Below are positions 45,801 to 57,670 of a stretch of DNA of 64,000 bases, in pieces. The stretch lies in the NCBI GenBank assembly GCA_030015575.1, contig CM057340.1:755229632-755293631 (forward strand). The letters are read 5' to 3'. Both the position numbers and the translations under genes were made by a program. The first letter of the stretch is position 1. Each line of letters opens with the position of its first letter. This stretch comes from Agapanthus africanus. Its lineage: Eukaryota; Streptophyta; Magnoliopsida; Asparagales; Amaryllidaceae. The notes under the pieces were generated by a model. That model had not been told where the DNA came from and made no database searches. It saw only the letters and a program-made list of their open reading frames with translations.

Positions 45801-45859
45801 TAACATTCGGGGACTTGGGAAATGTAGGAAAAATTCATAGATGGAAACGGGGATTTACA
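42831..45859 (-). repeat. 5' LTR of Tekay 2
   Basis: Pairs with 35145-38219. By eye the two differ by scattered substitutions and a few short deletions (for example about 19 bases missing near 43790, and a loss near 45430). No strong TATA box was seen. The GC-rich leader with GTCGTCGTCGTC repeats is present in both. Confidence 0.95.
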
Positions 45860-45864
45860 CTAAT

Positions 45865-46246
45865 AATATAAATTTTGAAAGTTAATCAAAAGAACTCCAG
45901 CAAATGAAATGAATATGAATGATAACAGTATAATAAACAATAAAACATTAAAAGAAATATAGAGCAAAAAATAACTCAAAATGATATCTTGTAAAGCAGA
46001 TAAAAATCAAGACAAAAGGCATGAAGAATGGAACTTCATAATAAAAGAACGATAGTATGGAAAGCATTAGTAGGAAAACTAACTAGAAAATAAAATATGC
46101 AATGTAAGTTAGAACTAAGAAAATTTTGAAAATGGTAGTGTACTCAGAGAAAGTGAGGAAAACAAAAGTACTTAATCCGAACTCACAATTTTATTTTTTT
46201 ATTTTTGTTTTTGTATTGTTTTTGTTTTGCATTTAAACTAAGGAGT
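45865..46246. other. A/T-rich stretch, nothing recognised
   Basis: This is continuous with 34460-35144 before the Tekay 2 insertion. It is A-rich with a T tract near 46190 and contains no motif I can name. Confidence 0.4.
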
Positions 46247-46800
46247 TCAACAGATATAAAATTTAAACGAAAAGAAACAACTAATCCAATAAAAGAACAT
46301 TGTCTTAATGGAAAGCAGGAAAAGTGATAGATCCTGTGCTGTATCCGTGCCGTCCCCGAAATTCAAAGAACGAAAACAACCAAGTCGCTCAAGCAGATGT
46401 GCAGGGCGTTGACGAATCTCCTCCTTGCAGCTCTTTCCTTCTAGAGCAACTATTGACAAGATGCTTGCCGGATCCACAAATCAAGTACACGCTCCTTGGC
46501 CTAGCAACGGTCTCTCCGAAGGTGCCCCGGTCTCTTGCAATAACTGCATACTTGGGTTCTCTGCTGCTCCTCAAGCTGAGGGACAAATGGGTGCTTCATC
46601 TGTACACATTCTCTTTTACTAACAGGGATTCCCTCATGATCGGGGCTCCTCCTGTTGCTCGAACTAGCTGCCTCCTTAACCCCTCAACTAAAAGATCGTT
46701 CATCCTCTCCTGGGCTTCTCTCAATCCTTACAGCACGCCCAAAATCTCGGCAGGGTGATCCTGGAAAGCGGAGGTGGAAGGAGAGTCGTGGGAAGCCATG
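46247..46800 (-). pseudogene. gag: Gypsy gag relic with damaged zinc knuckle
   Basis: A short decayed Gag fragment just inside the LTR at 47177. In one frame it keeps LICGSGKHLVNSCSRRK, a CCHC-type knuckle with the first Cys lost. Another segment gives AGTGGATTC-type N-terminal gag sequence. The rest of gag and all of pol are missing, so this is a deletion remnant. The 46801-47156 leader holds nothing else recognisable. Confidence 0.55.
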
Positions 46801-47156
46801 ATTCCGAAACAACAAATTTTCGGACGACGGTTTAAGATATAAGAACCAAAATAAGATATAGAATTGACAATGTAGCAAGAATATGTGGTGAGGCGAAATT
46901 CAACCGAGTGGAAATCAAATGTAGAACTCCAAATCACTCAAGCAAAGTGCTGCCTTGTAACCATGCTGCAATTCATAGTTACAATCACATAACTCTACTA
47001 AGTCACCCAAAACTCTAGCGGATGGAGTAAAAAATGTAGCTTGACAAACTATAGGGATTCTAATCAAGGATAACAAGTTTACAATCTAGACCGAATGGGT
47101 GACTTAAATTGTCAAGCCTTAATCGGAAACTGTAATCTCATTCCAAACAAACCTGA

Positions 47157-47167
47157 CTCTGATACCA
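47157..47167 (-). promoter_or_regulatory. Primer-binding site of LTR relic D
   Basis: In sense it reads TGGTATCAGAG, nine bases inside the LTR that starts at 47177. It marks 47177-51097 as a 5' LTR in - orientation. Confidence 0.7.
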
Positions 47168-47176
47168 ACAAAACAA

Positions 47177-50100
47177 TGTCACGTCCCATTTCCCAAAATA
47201 CGGAACACGAGGGGTGATAAGGCCAGCCATGCTCCTACGGTCAAGGAAATATCCTGCCGTAGTCACACTTCGGTTTCTAGCATTACATGGTAATCAGTAA
47301 TCATAGCACAAGTAATGAGAAATGCAGTCACTAATTCTATCAAAACAGATATAAATATAACCAGATAGAGTCAAAGGGAATGATAGCGCTGACATCGCTG
47401 ATTTAGATGTCCGCAATATCCTCGAGGTATGGGAGGTCCTGATCCGAGCTAAGTTCACTTCTCACTTTGAGCATGCATACTCAGGTCGTCAGAGAGACAC
47501 AATAGCAATGTGTGTGTGTGTGTATAATACGTGCAATGATGATAAACATGAAGCAAAAATTATAGAGTAATGACGTGAGCATGAAATAACCGGTACAGGT
47601 CAACAGTAAAGCATGTGTATCAGAGCAGTAATCAATGCAATGTCCATGTCACTAAAGAAATCAGTCTGTAAGTCTCAATGTCCAAGTCACTAAACTTATC
47701 GTCAGTCCAAGTGTGAGCGTCAACCACCGCAGAAGTATCCCCAACCCAAGGGTAAGCCCCAGGGATAAGGGAACATGGGCCCGAATCACGATCAGTAAGA
47801 ATCAGAAACATGATTAGTACAAATCCCGAAATCACAAAATATGCCGGCAGTGGGACTCCTGAGATTCCGTTGATCGAACTCACACTCAAACTACCACACA
47901 CCCCACAGTCTACATCCAACACCGACCATGAATCTGAATACTAGTCGCTCCATGACAAGTCTACGCGCGAATTGGAGACAGGATCTCCATCAAGCAAATC
48001 TCGACTGGTATCCAAGATAAATGGACAGTGCCCGATGTCTTACCTATGACACTCATATAAGTGCTTCCATACCCGTCCTATACCAATTATAATTACACTT
48101 ATATATGCCACATAGGCATCAACAATGCGATAACTAACTGGTTCTGCTGATTGTATACAAGTACGTGTCACTTTCATTATTCAATCATGCTTTTACACTA
48201 ACGTACTTGCCACAATCCAATCACTAAAATTTATCACTTGGTAATATAACACGGTCACTAGGATATTGATGCAATTGAACACTAATTACAAGGGTATAAC
48301 AGTCATGCATCATGATGCGAATACAATAACTGCACTACTGAATACATATGAGCAACCGGTGTCGGTTGGATTAGAAAATCATATAAAATCACACATGCAT
48401 AATTTGGTGAAACAATATAAAAAGCGTAAAAAGTATATTAAATTATATCTACAGAAAAAATTGTTTTGAGTAAATCGGGTTTCAGGTTTGTGAGTTATGA
48501 TCATTCCATTTTAAGTGTTCACTGCTGGAAATCCAATTTCTGAACTGGAAGCCCATTTCATAACACGTTTTACCCCTGTTGGGATCATAATTAGGTGACG
48601 CTACAGTTAGATAATATTTAGATTTATCTATTATGTTTCCAACGCATTAGACGGATTAATAATATCAACTGTATGAAGTGAGATATGCACTGTCTAAGGT
48701 TAAAGTATACATTCTATCTCTGCATGAAACTGCAGAACACATCGACGGTTTAAAAGGTGTTATAAATATCAAACGACACCGGAATGTAATGAGACTAGCA
48801 CCATTAGAAAGCTAATTCAATTCTTCACACTTCCATATATGGTTCCTCACACTTACGCGTTTAAACAGGGAGAAACACGCGTTCCAAAATGGGTAAAGGT
48901 AAAGACTCTGGCTCTGGACTGCAGTCTAGAGCCATGAATCGCCTCAGTTTTTGTTGTTATAACTTATTAAAATTCAGAGATCTATGGGATACTCTTATTT
49001 TATCTGTTGGCTTCGATACGAGCCCTAGAACATTAAGTTACAAGTTGCATTCAGTTTAATATAGATTTTAGAACGTGGCATGTGCGGTAATTTCCAGATC
49101 AACGTCGTCTTTTGGGGGCGTCGTTACATGATATAAACTTCACTACTTTCAACCCAAATTCCTACATGATGTCTTTATCAACAAACGGATCTATCTATAA
49201 CAAGTTCTACCATATTTGATTAGGTTTTCATTTGAAATTATGCGTCGCGCACATAAGCTAAACATACAGTTCGCAACCGAAATGTCCGTGTCTTTTATCT
49301 GAACCTATACTATTTAATCTTATAATTTCCATACGGTGTCATCACTAATATCTTGGGCCAGATTATAACTCAAAACAACACTACTAGCTTAACACGGTTT
49401 GTCATAAAATACGACTTTACGACTTAGGTAGTTATATAGGTATATAATTATATAGATCGATTAGTATCGTAGCATGTAAAAACAAGTGGGGTTCACTTAC
49501 CTCGGTCGCTGAAATGGAAGCGACGAATGTGCAGATTATTCATCTCAACACATGAGACAACGATGAATGTCGTAGAACCGGCACAATGCGATGCAAGGAT
49601 CGAGCGTGATAGAGGTTGCGATGGACGTGTGCGATGTTGCGATTACTTTGATAACCGTGATAGTTACCACGACCTAAGCCACAGCTTGGTCAGCGACAAA
49701 GGCGACAAGGGCAGCAACTAAGGCGAGGATACACGTGCTCAATGAAATGTCGGGGCTTGATTTTGGTGTCAATGAGACAAGGAGCTAAGAACGGCGAGGA
49801 CACGGTGCTAGGGTGCGATTTGGGCACAGCTTGGCACGGGCAGTGGCGACACCAGTGGAGAGGTAAGCTGGTAGCAGTGAAATAGCGGCGGCGGCGGCCT
49901 CGACAGCAGTGGCAATGAGTGTTGGCGATTATGAAATGCAGTACAAAGGAAAGAGAGGTGTGGAGCTCAGTTTGTGATGGTGGAAGTGAGTGAGTGTGGA
50001 GGTGAATGAGTGTGGAGGCGATAGAGGAGGTCTTGACGGCGGCACTCAGGGTGTAGTGACTAGTGGCTGGAGATGGGTGGCAGCAAGGTGGTGCGAGTGA

Positions 50101-51097
50101 AGGTGTGGATGAGCTGGAGGTTACTGAGTCGGTGGAGGTCAGGGAGCTCGTCGGCGAGGGGTGAGATGGCATCGTCGAGGATCTCGTGGTGGCCGGAGTT
50201 GGGTCTCAACAAGGAGCCGACGGCTTGGGAGAAGGTAGGCAGTAAGGCTCGGGCACTCGATGGGTGAGGGGAGGAGTTAGCTAGGCTAGGAGTATTGGGG
50301 ATGTCATGGAGGAAGAGCTTGTCCGTGGTGATGTGGTCGAGAAGGAGCAGGGAGTGTTGGGTGGGTAGCCGGAAGCTCGTCGGCGTCGATGAGTTGCAGC
50401 AGAGGAGCTTAAGTGCAATGGTGAGGAGAGGAGGTCGGGGAGCTAGGTGCTTAGTAATAGTTGAGGGAGGTGGTGCTGGTGACGAGGAGGAGATCGACGG
50501 TAGAGTTCTTCACGGTCGGAGGAGGAAGGATGTGAGAGAGAGGAAGAAAGGAGACGAAGGGCGATGGAGGTAGAAAGGGGTGAGGGGAAGGTGAGGTGAT
50601 CACGGAGGTCGTTGAGGGAAACTCGGGGATGGCCGTTGGGGCGAGATCGAGGTCGTGATTGTTAAGGGGAGCGGGTCTCGGGGGTAGCGCAAGGGAGAAG
50701 CGGAGGCGGCTGTTAGGTGGGGGGAGAGAGGAGCGAGAGGAGAGAGAGAAAGGGATACGAGAGGGAGAGGGGGAGAGAGGGGGGAAAGAGAAGGATATGG
50801 GATAGAGGAGGGCTCAGGTTGGGTTAGGTTAGGGAGTTGGGCCGAGTGAGTGAGCTTGGGCCAGGGCTTGGAGGAAAAGAAAAGATAGAGAGAGAGAGAG
50901 AAGAATTGGACCGGGGTTGGGGTTAGGAAATAATTAGGGTTTTGGATAGAAAATAAATTGATTTAGGGTTATAGAATTAGAAATAACAATTAGAGAAATA
51001 TAGTGAAATATTCATAGGAAAAAAACATTTGGAAATAAATTAAATCGAAAAATATATGAAATACGGATAATATAGTACAAAATAAATTGGGTATTAC
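47177..51097 (-). repeat. Tekay-type 5' LTR relic D, about 3.9 kb
   Basis: In sense it begins at 51097 with GTAATACCC (its first base lost) and ends GGGACGTGACA at 47177. It shares words with the Tekay 2 LTR, such as GCATGCATACTCAGGTCGTC near 47473. A GT run lies at 47511-47526, and a GA-rich segment at 49500-50900 corresponds to the promoter-proximal leader. Its 5' edge abuts a second LTR in opposite orientation with no spacer. Confidence 0.75.
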
Positions 51098-51410
51098 GCT
51101 CAAGAGATCGAGCCCGGTCAGGACGACTTGGACCAGTTCACAGAGCAGCCAGACTTCTAGTTTTTCCTAGTACTTATTTCATTTCATATGTCACTGTTTA
51201 GGCATTGCTTTCTATCATTGTACATTTCCTTTTCAAAGCAATGTATTGTAAAGATGAATGTTAATAAAAGTTGCTGTTTATATTACATCTCTTGTCATTC
51301 TTGTACATTTATTATATTACTTATTTACGCTTAGCGTGTTTACTTCTGAGTAAATACGTCGCGTACCCGTCACGTCTCCGCTTCCGTACGCCGGGAAGCG
51401 GGGCGTGACA
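51098..51410 (+). repeat. Truncated 5' LTR of deleted chromovirus
   Basis: It runs from a GATCGAGCCCGGTCAGGACG word to the terminus GGGGCGTGACA. The next bases, GGTTTTGTTGG, look like the start of the spacer before an initiator-Met primer site that has itself been deleted. Confidence 0.85.
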
Positions 51411-51552
51411 GGTTTTGTTGGCGGCCCATGCAGGTCAATTCTGCATGGAATCCTGAGCAATATATCACAAGAATTATAAGAATCAACTACTATATATTCT
51501 TTATATTTCAAATTTCTTGAATTTATTCTAACCTTTCTTTTCTATCAAGATT

Positions 51553-53319
51553 ATGGATATTCCCAATCTTTTCAATCCTTGTATACCTCTATATTTTCCT
51601 GTATCTAAACCAACCTCACACAACTTAGGTACCATACTAGTAGCCACTATTTCTGCACTTGCACTGTTCGATACTAGAGCGTCACACTGCTTCATGTCGC
51701 AATGTTTTGTGAGAACACATGCGATTCCCGTGAAGCCACTCATTTCAAAGATGGAATGTCAATTCCGGGAATAGAGTTTTGAAGGAAACTCTAGGATTGG
51801 ATCAGTGTCCAGTTGTAGTTTGCGAACGAGAATTCTATGCAAATTTCAAAGTATTGGACGTTCCAAACTTCGATTTTGTGTGAAATGGACTAGCTGGGAG
51901 TTTTCTATGCTACAATTGATTGCCGCCAAAGGAGGGTAGTATTTGAGATACCAGATCATCCAGTCTTTTATTTCAAGAGTGAAAATAGAACGTTGGAGCC
52001 AGAGAAATATCGTGCTAAACCGAAGGATGCAGAAGTGTTTTCTCTCCCGGCGGTACCAAAATGTACAAGGATCTAGGCATGAAGTGCGAAGTAGTCAAAA
52101 GTGTAGCCATGTGTTTGGTGTGTCAGCAAGTAAAGGCTGAATATCACAGAACTGCTGGTCTATTTCAACCGTTACCAATCCCAGAATGGAAATGGCAGCA
52201 CATTACCATGGACTTCGTGACTACCCTTCCTCGCAGCATGAAGGATAATGATGCGGTATGGGTTATTGTGGATTGACTCACCAAGTCGACTCACTTTATT
52301 CCCTTTCGAGTTGGCCAATCTACCGAGATGTTAGAAAAGAAGTACATGGAGGTAAGCATGAATCTAAAGTAAGATTTAACCTCAAATGTACTATTTTTTA
52401 TACCCATGAACTCATGCAGGAGATCGTGAGATTAAATGGAGTATTGGTTTGCATCGTCTTCGATCGTGACACCAGATTCCGATCACAGTTTTGGCAGAGT
52501 CTACAAGCTATCCTGGGAACGAGTCTGAACTTCAGCACAGCTTACCATCCAAAAATAGATGGACAGTCTGAGCGAACAATTCAGATTCTGGAGGACATGC
52601 TAAGGGCTTGTATGTTAGACTTCGGATGTTTGTGGGAAGATCACCTACACCTTGTGAAGTTTTCATACAACAACGGCTATCAGGCGAGTATTGGAATGGA
52701 ACCTTTCGCAGCACTCTATAGACGAAAGTATCATTCACCACTAAGTTGGGACGACATCGAAGATCATGAACTCCTAGGACTAGCGATGATCGTGGCAACT
52801 GTGGACGTAGTTCGCACGATCAGGGAAAGAATGTGCATAGCCCAAGACCGACAGAAGCATTGGGCTGGTGCAAAGCGCCGACATCTGGAGTTCTAACCCG
52901 AAGATCATATTTTCTTAAAAATCTCTCCAAACTGAGGAGTAATCCATTTTGGAAAGAGGGGTAAGCTCAGTTCGAGATATATAGGACCGTTCGACATTCT
53001 CGAACGAGTCAGAGAAGTGGCATGCCGTTTGACACTACCACCCTTATTGGAAGGAGTGCACAACGTGTTCCACATATCACAGCTTAGAAGATATGTGAGC
53101 GACCCCAGCCACATTCTTGATCACTCTGAGCTCACTGTACAGACGGACCTATCTTTTGAGCAACAACCTGTTGAAATCCTGGACCGAAAGGTCAAGTCAC
53201 TGAGGAATAAGGAAGTAAACTTGGTCCGAGTGATGTGGAGAAAAGATTCGCCAAGAGAATCAACGTGGAAATGAGAAGATGACATGCGTGCAAGATATCC
53301 TTATTTATATGTAAACTAG
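51553..53319 (+). pseudogene. pol: Chromovirus protease-integrase remnant
   Basis: The first part is protease: LFDTRASHCFM has Arg where the active-site Gly should be, followed by a frame-shifted IDCRQRRVVFEIPDHPV stretch. Near 52058 it jumps straight to the integrase zinc finger ([16 protein letters not shown]), so RT and RNase H are deleted. The integrase core then reads DFVTTLPRSMKDNDAVWVIVD, a stop at 52274, DRDTRF and [19 protein letters not shown], which keep the catalytic acids. A 68-base GT...AG insertion (52352-52419) interrupts the core. The tail has LPPLLEGVHNVFHISQLRRY and a chromodomain-like end with EILDRKVK and RYPYLYVN. Further stops lie at about 52894 and 53272. It is non-functional. 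Confidence 0.85.
52352..52419 (+). other. Intron-like insertion in integrase, phase 0
   Basis: A 68-base insert begins GTAAGC and ends ATGCAG with a T-rich stretch (CTATTTTTTA) before the end. Removing it joins Tyr-Met-Glu to Glu-Ile-Val-Arg and restores the frame; both Tekay elements in this window have Tyr-Met-x-Glu-Ile-Val-Arg there without interruption. ATG flanks both sides, so a small insertion with a duplicated ATG is the alternative view. Confidence 0.55.
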
Positions 53320-53481
53320 TCCTTAAGTAATTGTAAATTTCAAGAACGAAATTTTTATAAGAAGGGTAGAATGTAACGACTCTGATTTTACTGTATGAAA
53401 TTTTTTAAGTTAATGTACAGAAAGGAGTTTATAAGCCCGAGTATAATTTATAAGTTATTTTTGTTTAAAAACAGCAAGAAT

Positions 53482-53555
53482 CAACTTGTAGCTCACTCCG
53501 GTAAAGCCTTGCACTATTGTGACATAGCCCATGTGTTCGAATCCCCTCAGGCACA
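53482..53555 (+). other. tRNA-like sequence in LTR (copy A)
   Basis: A-box-like TAGCTCACTCCGGT at 53489 and B-box-like TGTTCGAATCC at 53534 are 45 bases apart, close to tRNA genes. It begins about 113 bases after the LTR start. The stems flanking the B box do not pair fully. Confidence 0.65.
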
Positions 53556-53935
53556 TTATATTTTTCTGAATTTTCTTTTAAACTTTTTGGAAACCCAAAA
53601 GTTTACATGTGCGCTGTACATAAAAATGAAAAGTCAGGGAAAATAAACATGTGCACAATGATATATATACAGAATAGGACATGTAGCCAAGATCCAACAG
53701 CTCCCCTCCACAAGATGGCCGGCGAGATCCTTGATTGGGCCGGTGGGGACAGGTCGACCGTAAAAAAAGGTCCCCGTGCTCTGCACATAAGACTCTTCCC
53801 CTACCCCTATCATCCCTGAACTGTTTGATTTTTCTGAAATTAAACAGAGACTTCAATTTCACCTTTAAATCCAATTTTAATGCATTTTAATTCATTCTTT
53901 CAATTCCAAAACCCTAATTCCACACTATAAATACA

Positions 53936-53943
53936 ACCCCATG
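53936..53943 (+). promoter_or_regulatory. TATA box of LTR copy A
   Basis: TATAAATA in the context CACACTATAAATACAACCCC. It is at the same relative place as the boxes in copies B (58610) and C (33867, - strand). Confidence 0.65.
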
Positions 53944-54425
53944 CTCTAGCCCCTCCTTATTCTGAAAATTCTATCCAAAAATTCTCAAATTTTCTCAAGT
54001 GCAAGTGGAGTAGAAATGGAGTTAGCTAAAGATCAACTTCTAGCGAGGAATCAAGCAAGTTCCGGCAACCCTGCGACGCCACGACAACTACACCCTCTTC
54101 TTCTACCTCGTCTTCATCTTTTTAGCTTGTAAATCCCCTCTCATCATCCCCCTTCTTCTTTAAAATCTCTTTTCAAAATAAACATCGGTAAGTGGAGTTA
54201 ATACCGATGTAAATCTTCTAAATTATAAAATCTCACTTTTTTATTACATATTGTTCATCCAACTTTTACATAATATTTGTAACACTATTATAAATATTTA
54301 GGACCAACTTTCATTCTAACACATCATGTTAAATAACTTAAATCTCACTTTTACATGAAAATAACATGAACTTTATATACGTCATTTTTATTCCTTTGTT
54401 TGTACATACCTCTAGAAAACATCAA

Positions 54426-54635
54426 GGGGTAATGACCTACCCCTCACATACACACATGTTTACATAACACGATACTCTTTTGAACATATTTTTGTGGCAA
54501 ATACAATATTTCATTAAAATACCATGAACTATAAAAACCCGGTTTTCTTTGAATTGTATCATCAAAACTTTTTGCGATTATACCTCTACAACCCTTTTTA
54601 GGGGACCCATTATTAGATGGTGCGGATTATCGCAC
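54426..54635 (+). repeat. Two conserved LTR hairpins (copy A)
   Basis: Arms GGGGTA and TACCCC around ATGACC (54426-54443); arms GTGCG and CGCAC around GATTAT (54620-54635). Both recur in copies B and C. Confidence 0.6.
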
Positions 54636-56795
54636 ATTTTTGGGCTAGTAGAGCGAGATGCAGACTTTCTCACGGAGCATTCGGTCTCGAAAGATTTTTA
54701 ATACGATTTTTAAGAAAAACGAGATTTTCTATTTAATAACAAAATTAATTTTTATAAATATATAAATATTATCGAACCACATATTTTTAAGATATAATAA
54801 AATTCCATATTTTCTAAAAAATAAAAGAATGATAAGTTTCACCAAAATATCCTTAAGTTATCCAAAAGACAAGTTTTACACTGAAACACCTTGAACTATC
54901 CAAGCTAAACTATTATCACTAAAATACTTCATATTCTTAAGATTCACAATTATGGAAGCCCTAAATAATATTTATTACTTCACATTCTTAAGATTCACAA
55001 TTATGGAAGCCCTAAATAATATAAATAAATACTCAAGATTTATTTTGAAAGTATATAAAATATTTTTCATAAAACTCTCTCGAGTTATATAAAATTACAT
55101 TTAAGGATTTTTGTAAATATGGGTTTAAGCGGGATCAATTCTCTTGAGTCTCAGAGAGCCGGAGAAAGTGAGTGCTTGCCTATTTAAGGTAGAAAAAACT
55201 TAACAGAGTTATCAATGGTAATTGTCTTGGAAAAAGACACAAATCCTGCCGTCCATATGCAGCAGTTACCGATAACCCCCAAACATAATTCAAGATCCAA
55301 ATCAGTTATAAGTGTCTGACTCAAGTCTGAGTCCAAATCAATCTGAGTCTAATCCAAACTCAATCCAATTCAACATGAATCCAATATACCAACATGAATA
55401 CTTGAACCTGAACCTGAATACCAGAACAAGATCAACCTGCAAACATAACTTGACCGAACCATGGCTATAACTGGACTTGATTACATGACCACTTGTTTAT
55501 ATCCTGAACCTGATTATATGAACAAATTGTTTCTATGGTCTCGACAAGTCTGATAACTATAATTCAATACAATATATTACGGGGTTTTAAAGGGATAGAT
55601 TGGTACAGAATGTATTAAAAGTGGCACAATGATGGACACTAAAAGACACCTACATAAACTCTCGTGCCGTTGTCCCGTGGGTTTTGATGGGGCCTTGTAC
55701 TTACATGTTACCATAGTCCACAGGATAGTTGAACTCCTCTCGTATACACTGATACATTCTGTACCGAGCTACAAACAACTACGTTAGTATAACAAACATA
55801 TACCTGTATAAAATATCAGTTCTTTCTTTTTGCTTGTTTTATTCCATTCTTACTTCTGGGACTTACCGAGCGCTAGTTCCCTGACGACATTCCTGTTTCT
55901 TGCTTTCTTTGGAATGATCGTCAAGAAGATCGGACTCTCAGAAGATCGAGCCCAGTCAGGACGACTTGGACCAGCTCACAGAGCAACCAAATTTCTAGTT
56001 TTTCCTTCTACTTATTTCATTTCATATGCCACTGTTTAGGCATTGCTTTCTATTATTGTACATTTTCTTTTCAAAGCAATGTATTGTAAAGATGAATGTT
56101 AATAAAAGTTGATGTTTATATTACATCTCTTGTAATTCTTGTGCATTTATTTATATTGCTTATTTAAGCTTAGTGTGTTTATTTCTGAGTAAATACGTCG
56201 CGTGCCCGCAACGTCTCCGTTTCCGTACACCGGGAAGCGGGGCGTGAAAAATCATATGAAATTTGGTATATTGATAAATTAAAGAATAGATATCAATTTG
56301 GAAAGTGCCGACCACCGAATAAAATGGTGGAGGGCGTATTTTTTGCCACCACCAAACGCAAAAAGTCTCATATGGCCTCTTTCCTCCATTATTCTCTTGT
56401 CATAAATGGATTTATAAAACCTTCGATATGTATGCATGTTATTTACCTTGATTCTTATTGTCATGTTCCTTGCATCAGTCGAGGCAAGTATTTCAGAATA
56501 CTTCTTACGTACTAGTTACGATGTGATCAAATCTGTCGTAACATATTTATTAATCGTATGCTATTGATTATTATTTAACTCTAATTAACGATATCGAGAT
56601 TTGGATCACAATATGTCGACAAACTTGATCTAGTTATAATACTTGACATTGATCGTTAAAGATACTACCTTTATGTCGTTTAATTGTTATAATAGAACTT
56701 AGAGAAATTAATGAAATCGTAATTGTTATCGCATGTATTGAATTTAAATAGAAACCATAATTAATAAGTATCTGATCGTCTTGAAAAAGAGACTT

Positions 56796-57031
56796 TGAGC
56801 CGGCTCAAAATAGTTATGAGACGTCTCGTTGAAATATAGAAGAATTTAAGTTTCCAGACACTTTGTGAGCCGACTTAAATTAGACTGAGCCGTCTCAAGA
56901 AAAACTTCGAGCCGGCTCAAGATTGTCATGAGCCGTCTCAGGCAACCAGAGAAGAAATCATAATTCTGAAACACTTGTGTGCCATCTCAACCCTATTGTG
57001 AGCCGTCTCACACACACACGGGCCGTCTCAA
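56796..57031. repeat. Array of GAGCCGNCTCA words
   Basis: About nine occurrences of GAGCCGGCTC, GAGACGTCTC, GAGCCGTCTCA and variants within 236 bases, some perfect 10-base palindromes. The spacing is irregular, often about 22 or 35 bases. It lies in the decayed LTR. Confidence 0.8.
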
Positions 57032-57460
57032 CCATATATTAGCATTAACAAACCGATATTTAAACCTGATATGTTATATCACGTTACACATGCGATACAT
57101 GTTACCTGACATGTATCATGATACGATTTTGATATATTATCCGATATGTTACTGATATTCCTGACCATGCTAGTATACTGATTGGTTATATGTATCCATA
57201 TTATTTGCCATTGTTATTATGTCATACCTATATGCAATGTAATGTTTACCCAAATGCCAACGAACCCATGATATTACCTTGACTTGATTGTCTTGATTTT
57301 CATGACTTGTACCTGATCGTTCTCGTGTTGGCTCTAGGTAAAGATTATATCGACACTACATGAAATATAAAACTTAGGGAAAAAGGGAATCAAGGATTGG
57401 AACCCAAATCGTAACACAAGAGAAATCAGTATTTAGAGATTGATTAGTCGAAAATAGATC

Positions 57461-57670
57461 TTCGTGTCTTAGGACGATGAGCTGACATCAATCGTCCATT
57501 TGTTGTGAAAATATACATTCGGTCTTGGAATGATGCGCTAACATCACTCGATGGTACATTGCGAAAATAGACATTCGTGTCTTGGAATGATGCGCTAACA
57601 TCATTCGATGGTATATTGATAGGGGCATTCGTGCCTTGGAATAATGATATTATCATTATTCGTCCACATA
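57461..57670. repeat. 56-bp tandem array with covarying hairpins
   Basis: TTCGTGTCTTGG-like words start at 57461, 57518, 57574 and 57628. Each unit holds an inverted repeat: arms GGACGAT and ATCGTCC, arms GAATGATG and CATCACTC (one mismatch), arms GAATGATG and CATCATTC, arms GAATAATGA and TCATTATTC. Confidence 0.75.

Larger units (their letters stand above)
35145..45859 (-). mobile_element. Full-length Tekay/Del chromovirus 2
   Basis: A 10,715-bp element with LTRs of 3,075 and 3,029 bp, flanked by perfect 5-bp target duplications CTAAT at 35140-35144 and 45860-45864. In sense the LTRs start TGTAAATCCCCG and end in a TGACA terminus (GCGTGACA at 35145, GCATGACA at 42831). The primer site and polypurine tract are both clear. 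The polyprotein has several stops and one frameshift, so it cannot act alone. Confidence 0.95.
51098..56249 (+). mobile_element. Internally deleted chromovirus with tRNA-like LTRs
   Basis: Its parts are the last 313 bases of a 5' LTR (51098-51410), about 2 kb of internal sequence with protease and integrase remnants, and a full 3' LTR (53372-56249). The 5' LTR fragment matches 55934-56249 closely. Gag, most of RT and all of RNase H are deleted. Without a 5' LTR start no target duplication can be checked. It is related to Tekay by protein sequence but has a different LTR family. Confidence 0.85.
53372..56249 (+). repeat. 3' LTR of deleted chromovirus (tRNA-like-LTR family, copy A)
   Basis: It begins TGTAACGACTCTG and ends GCGGGGCGTGA (the last two bases altered). 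Landmarks in order: tRNA-like module (53482-53555), TATA box (53936), hairpins at 54426 and 54620, a GAGCCGGAGAAAGTGAGTGC word near 55160, a stretch of repeated CTGAGTC/CCTGAAC-like words (55310-55520), and TTAATAAAAGTTG near the end as a possible polyadenylation region. Confidence 0.85.

Noticed and set aside
49690..50172. Ser/Thr/His-rich open frame on the - strand
   Set aside because: Within LTR relic D in a GA/CT-rich stretch; no domain, and consistent with base composition only.
53482..53555. A functional tRNA gene
   Set aside because: A and B boxes are present, but the acceptor and T stems do not pair properly in any of the three copies and the module is fixed inside LTRs.
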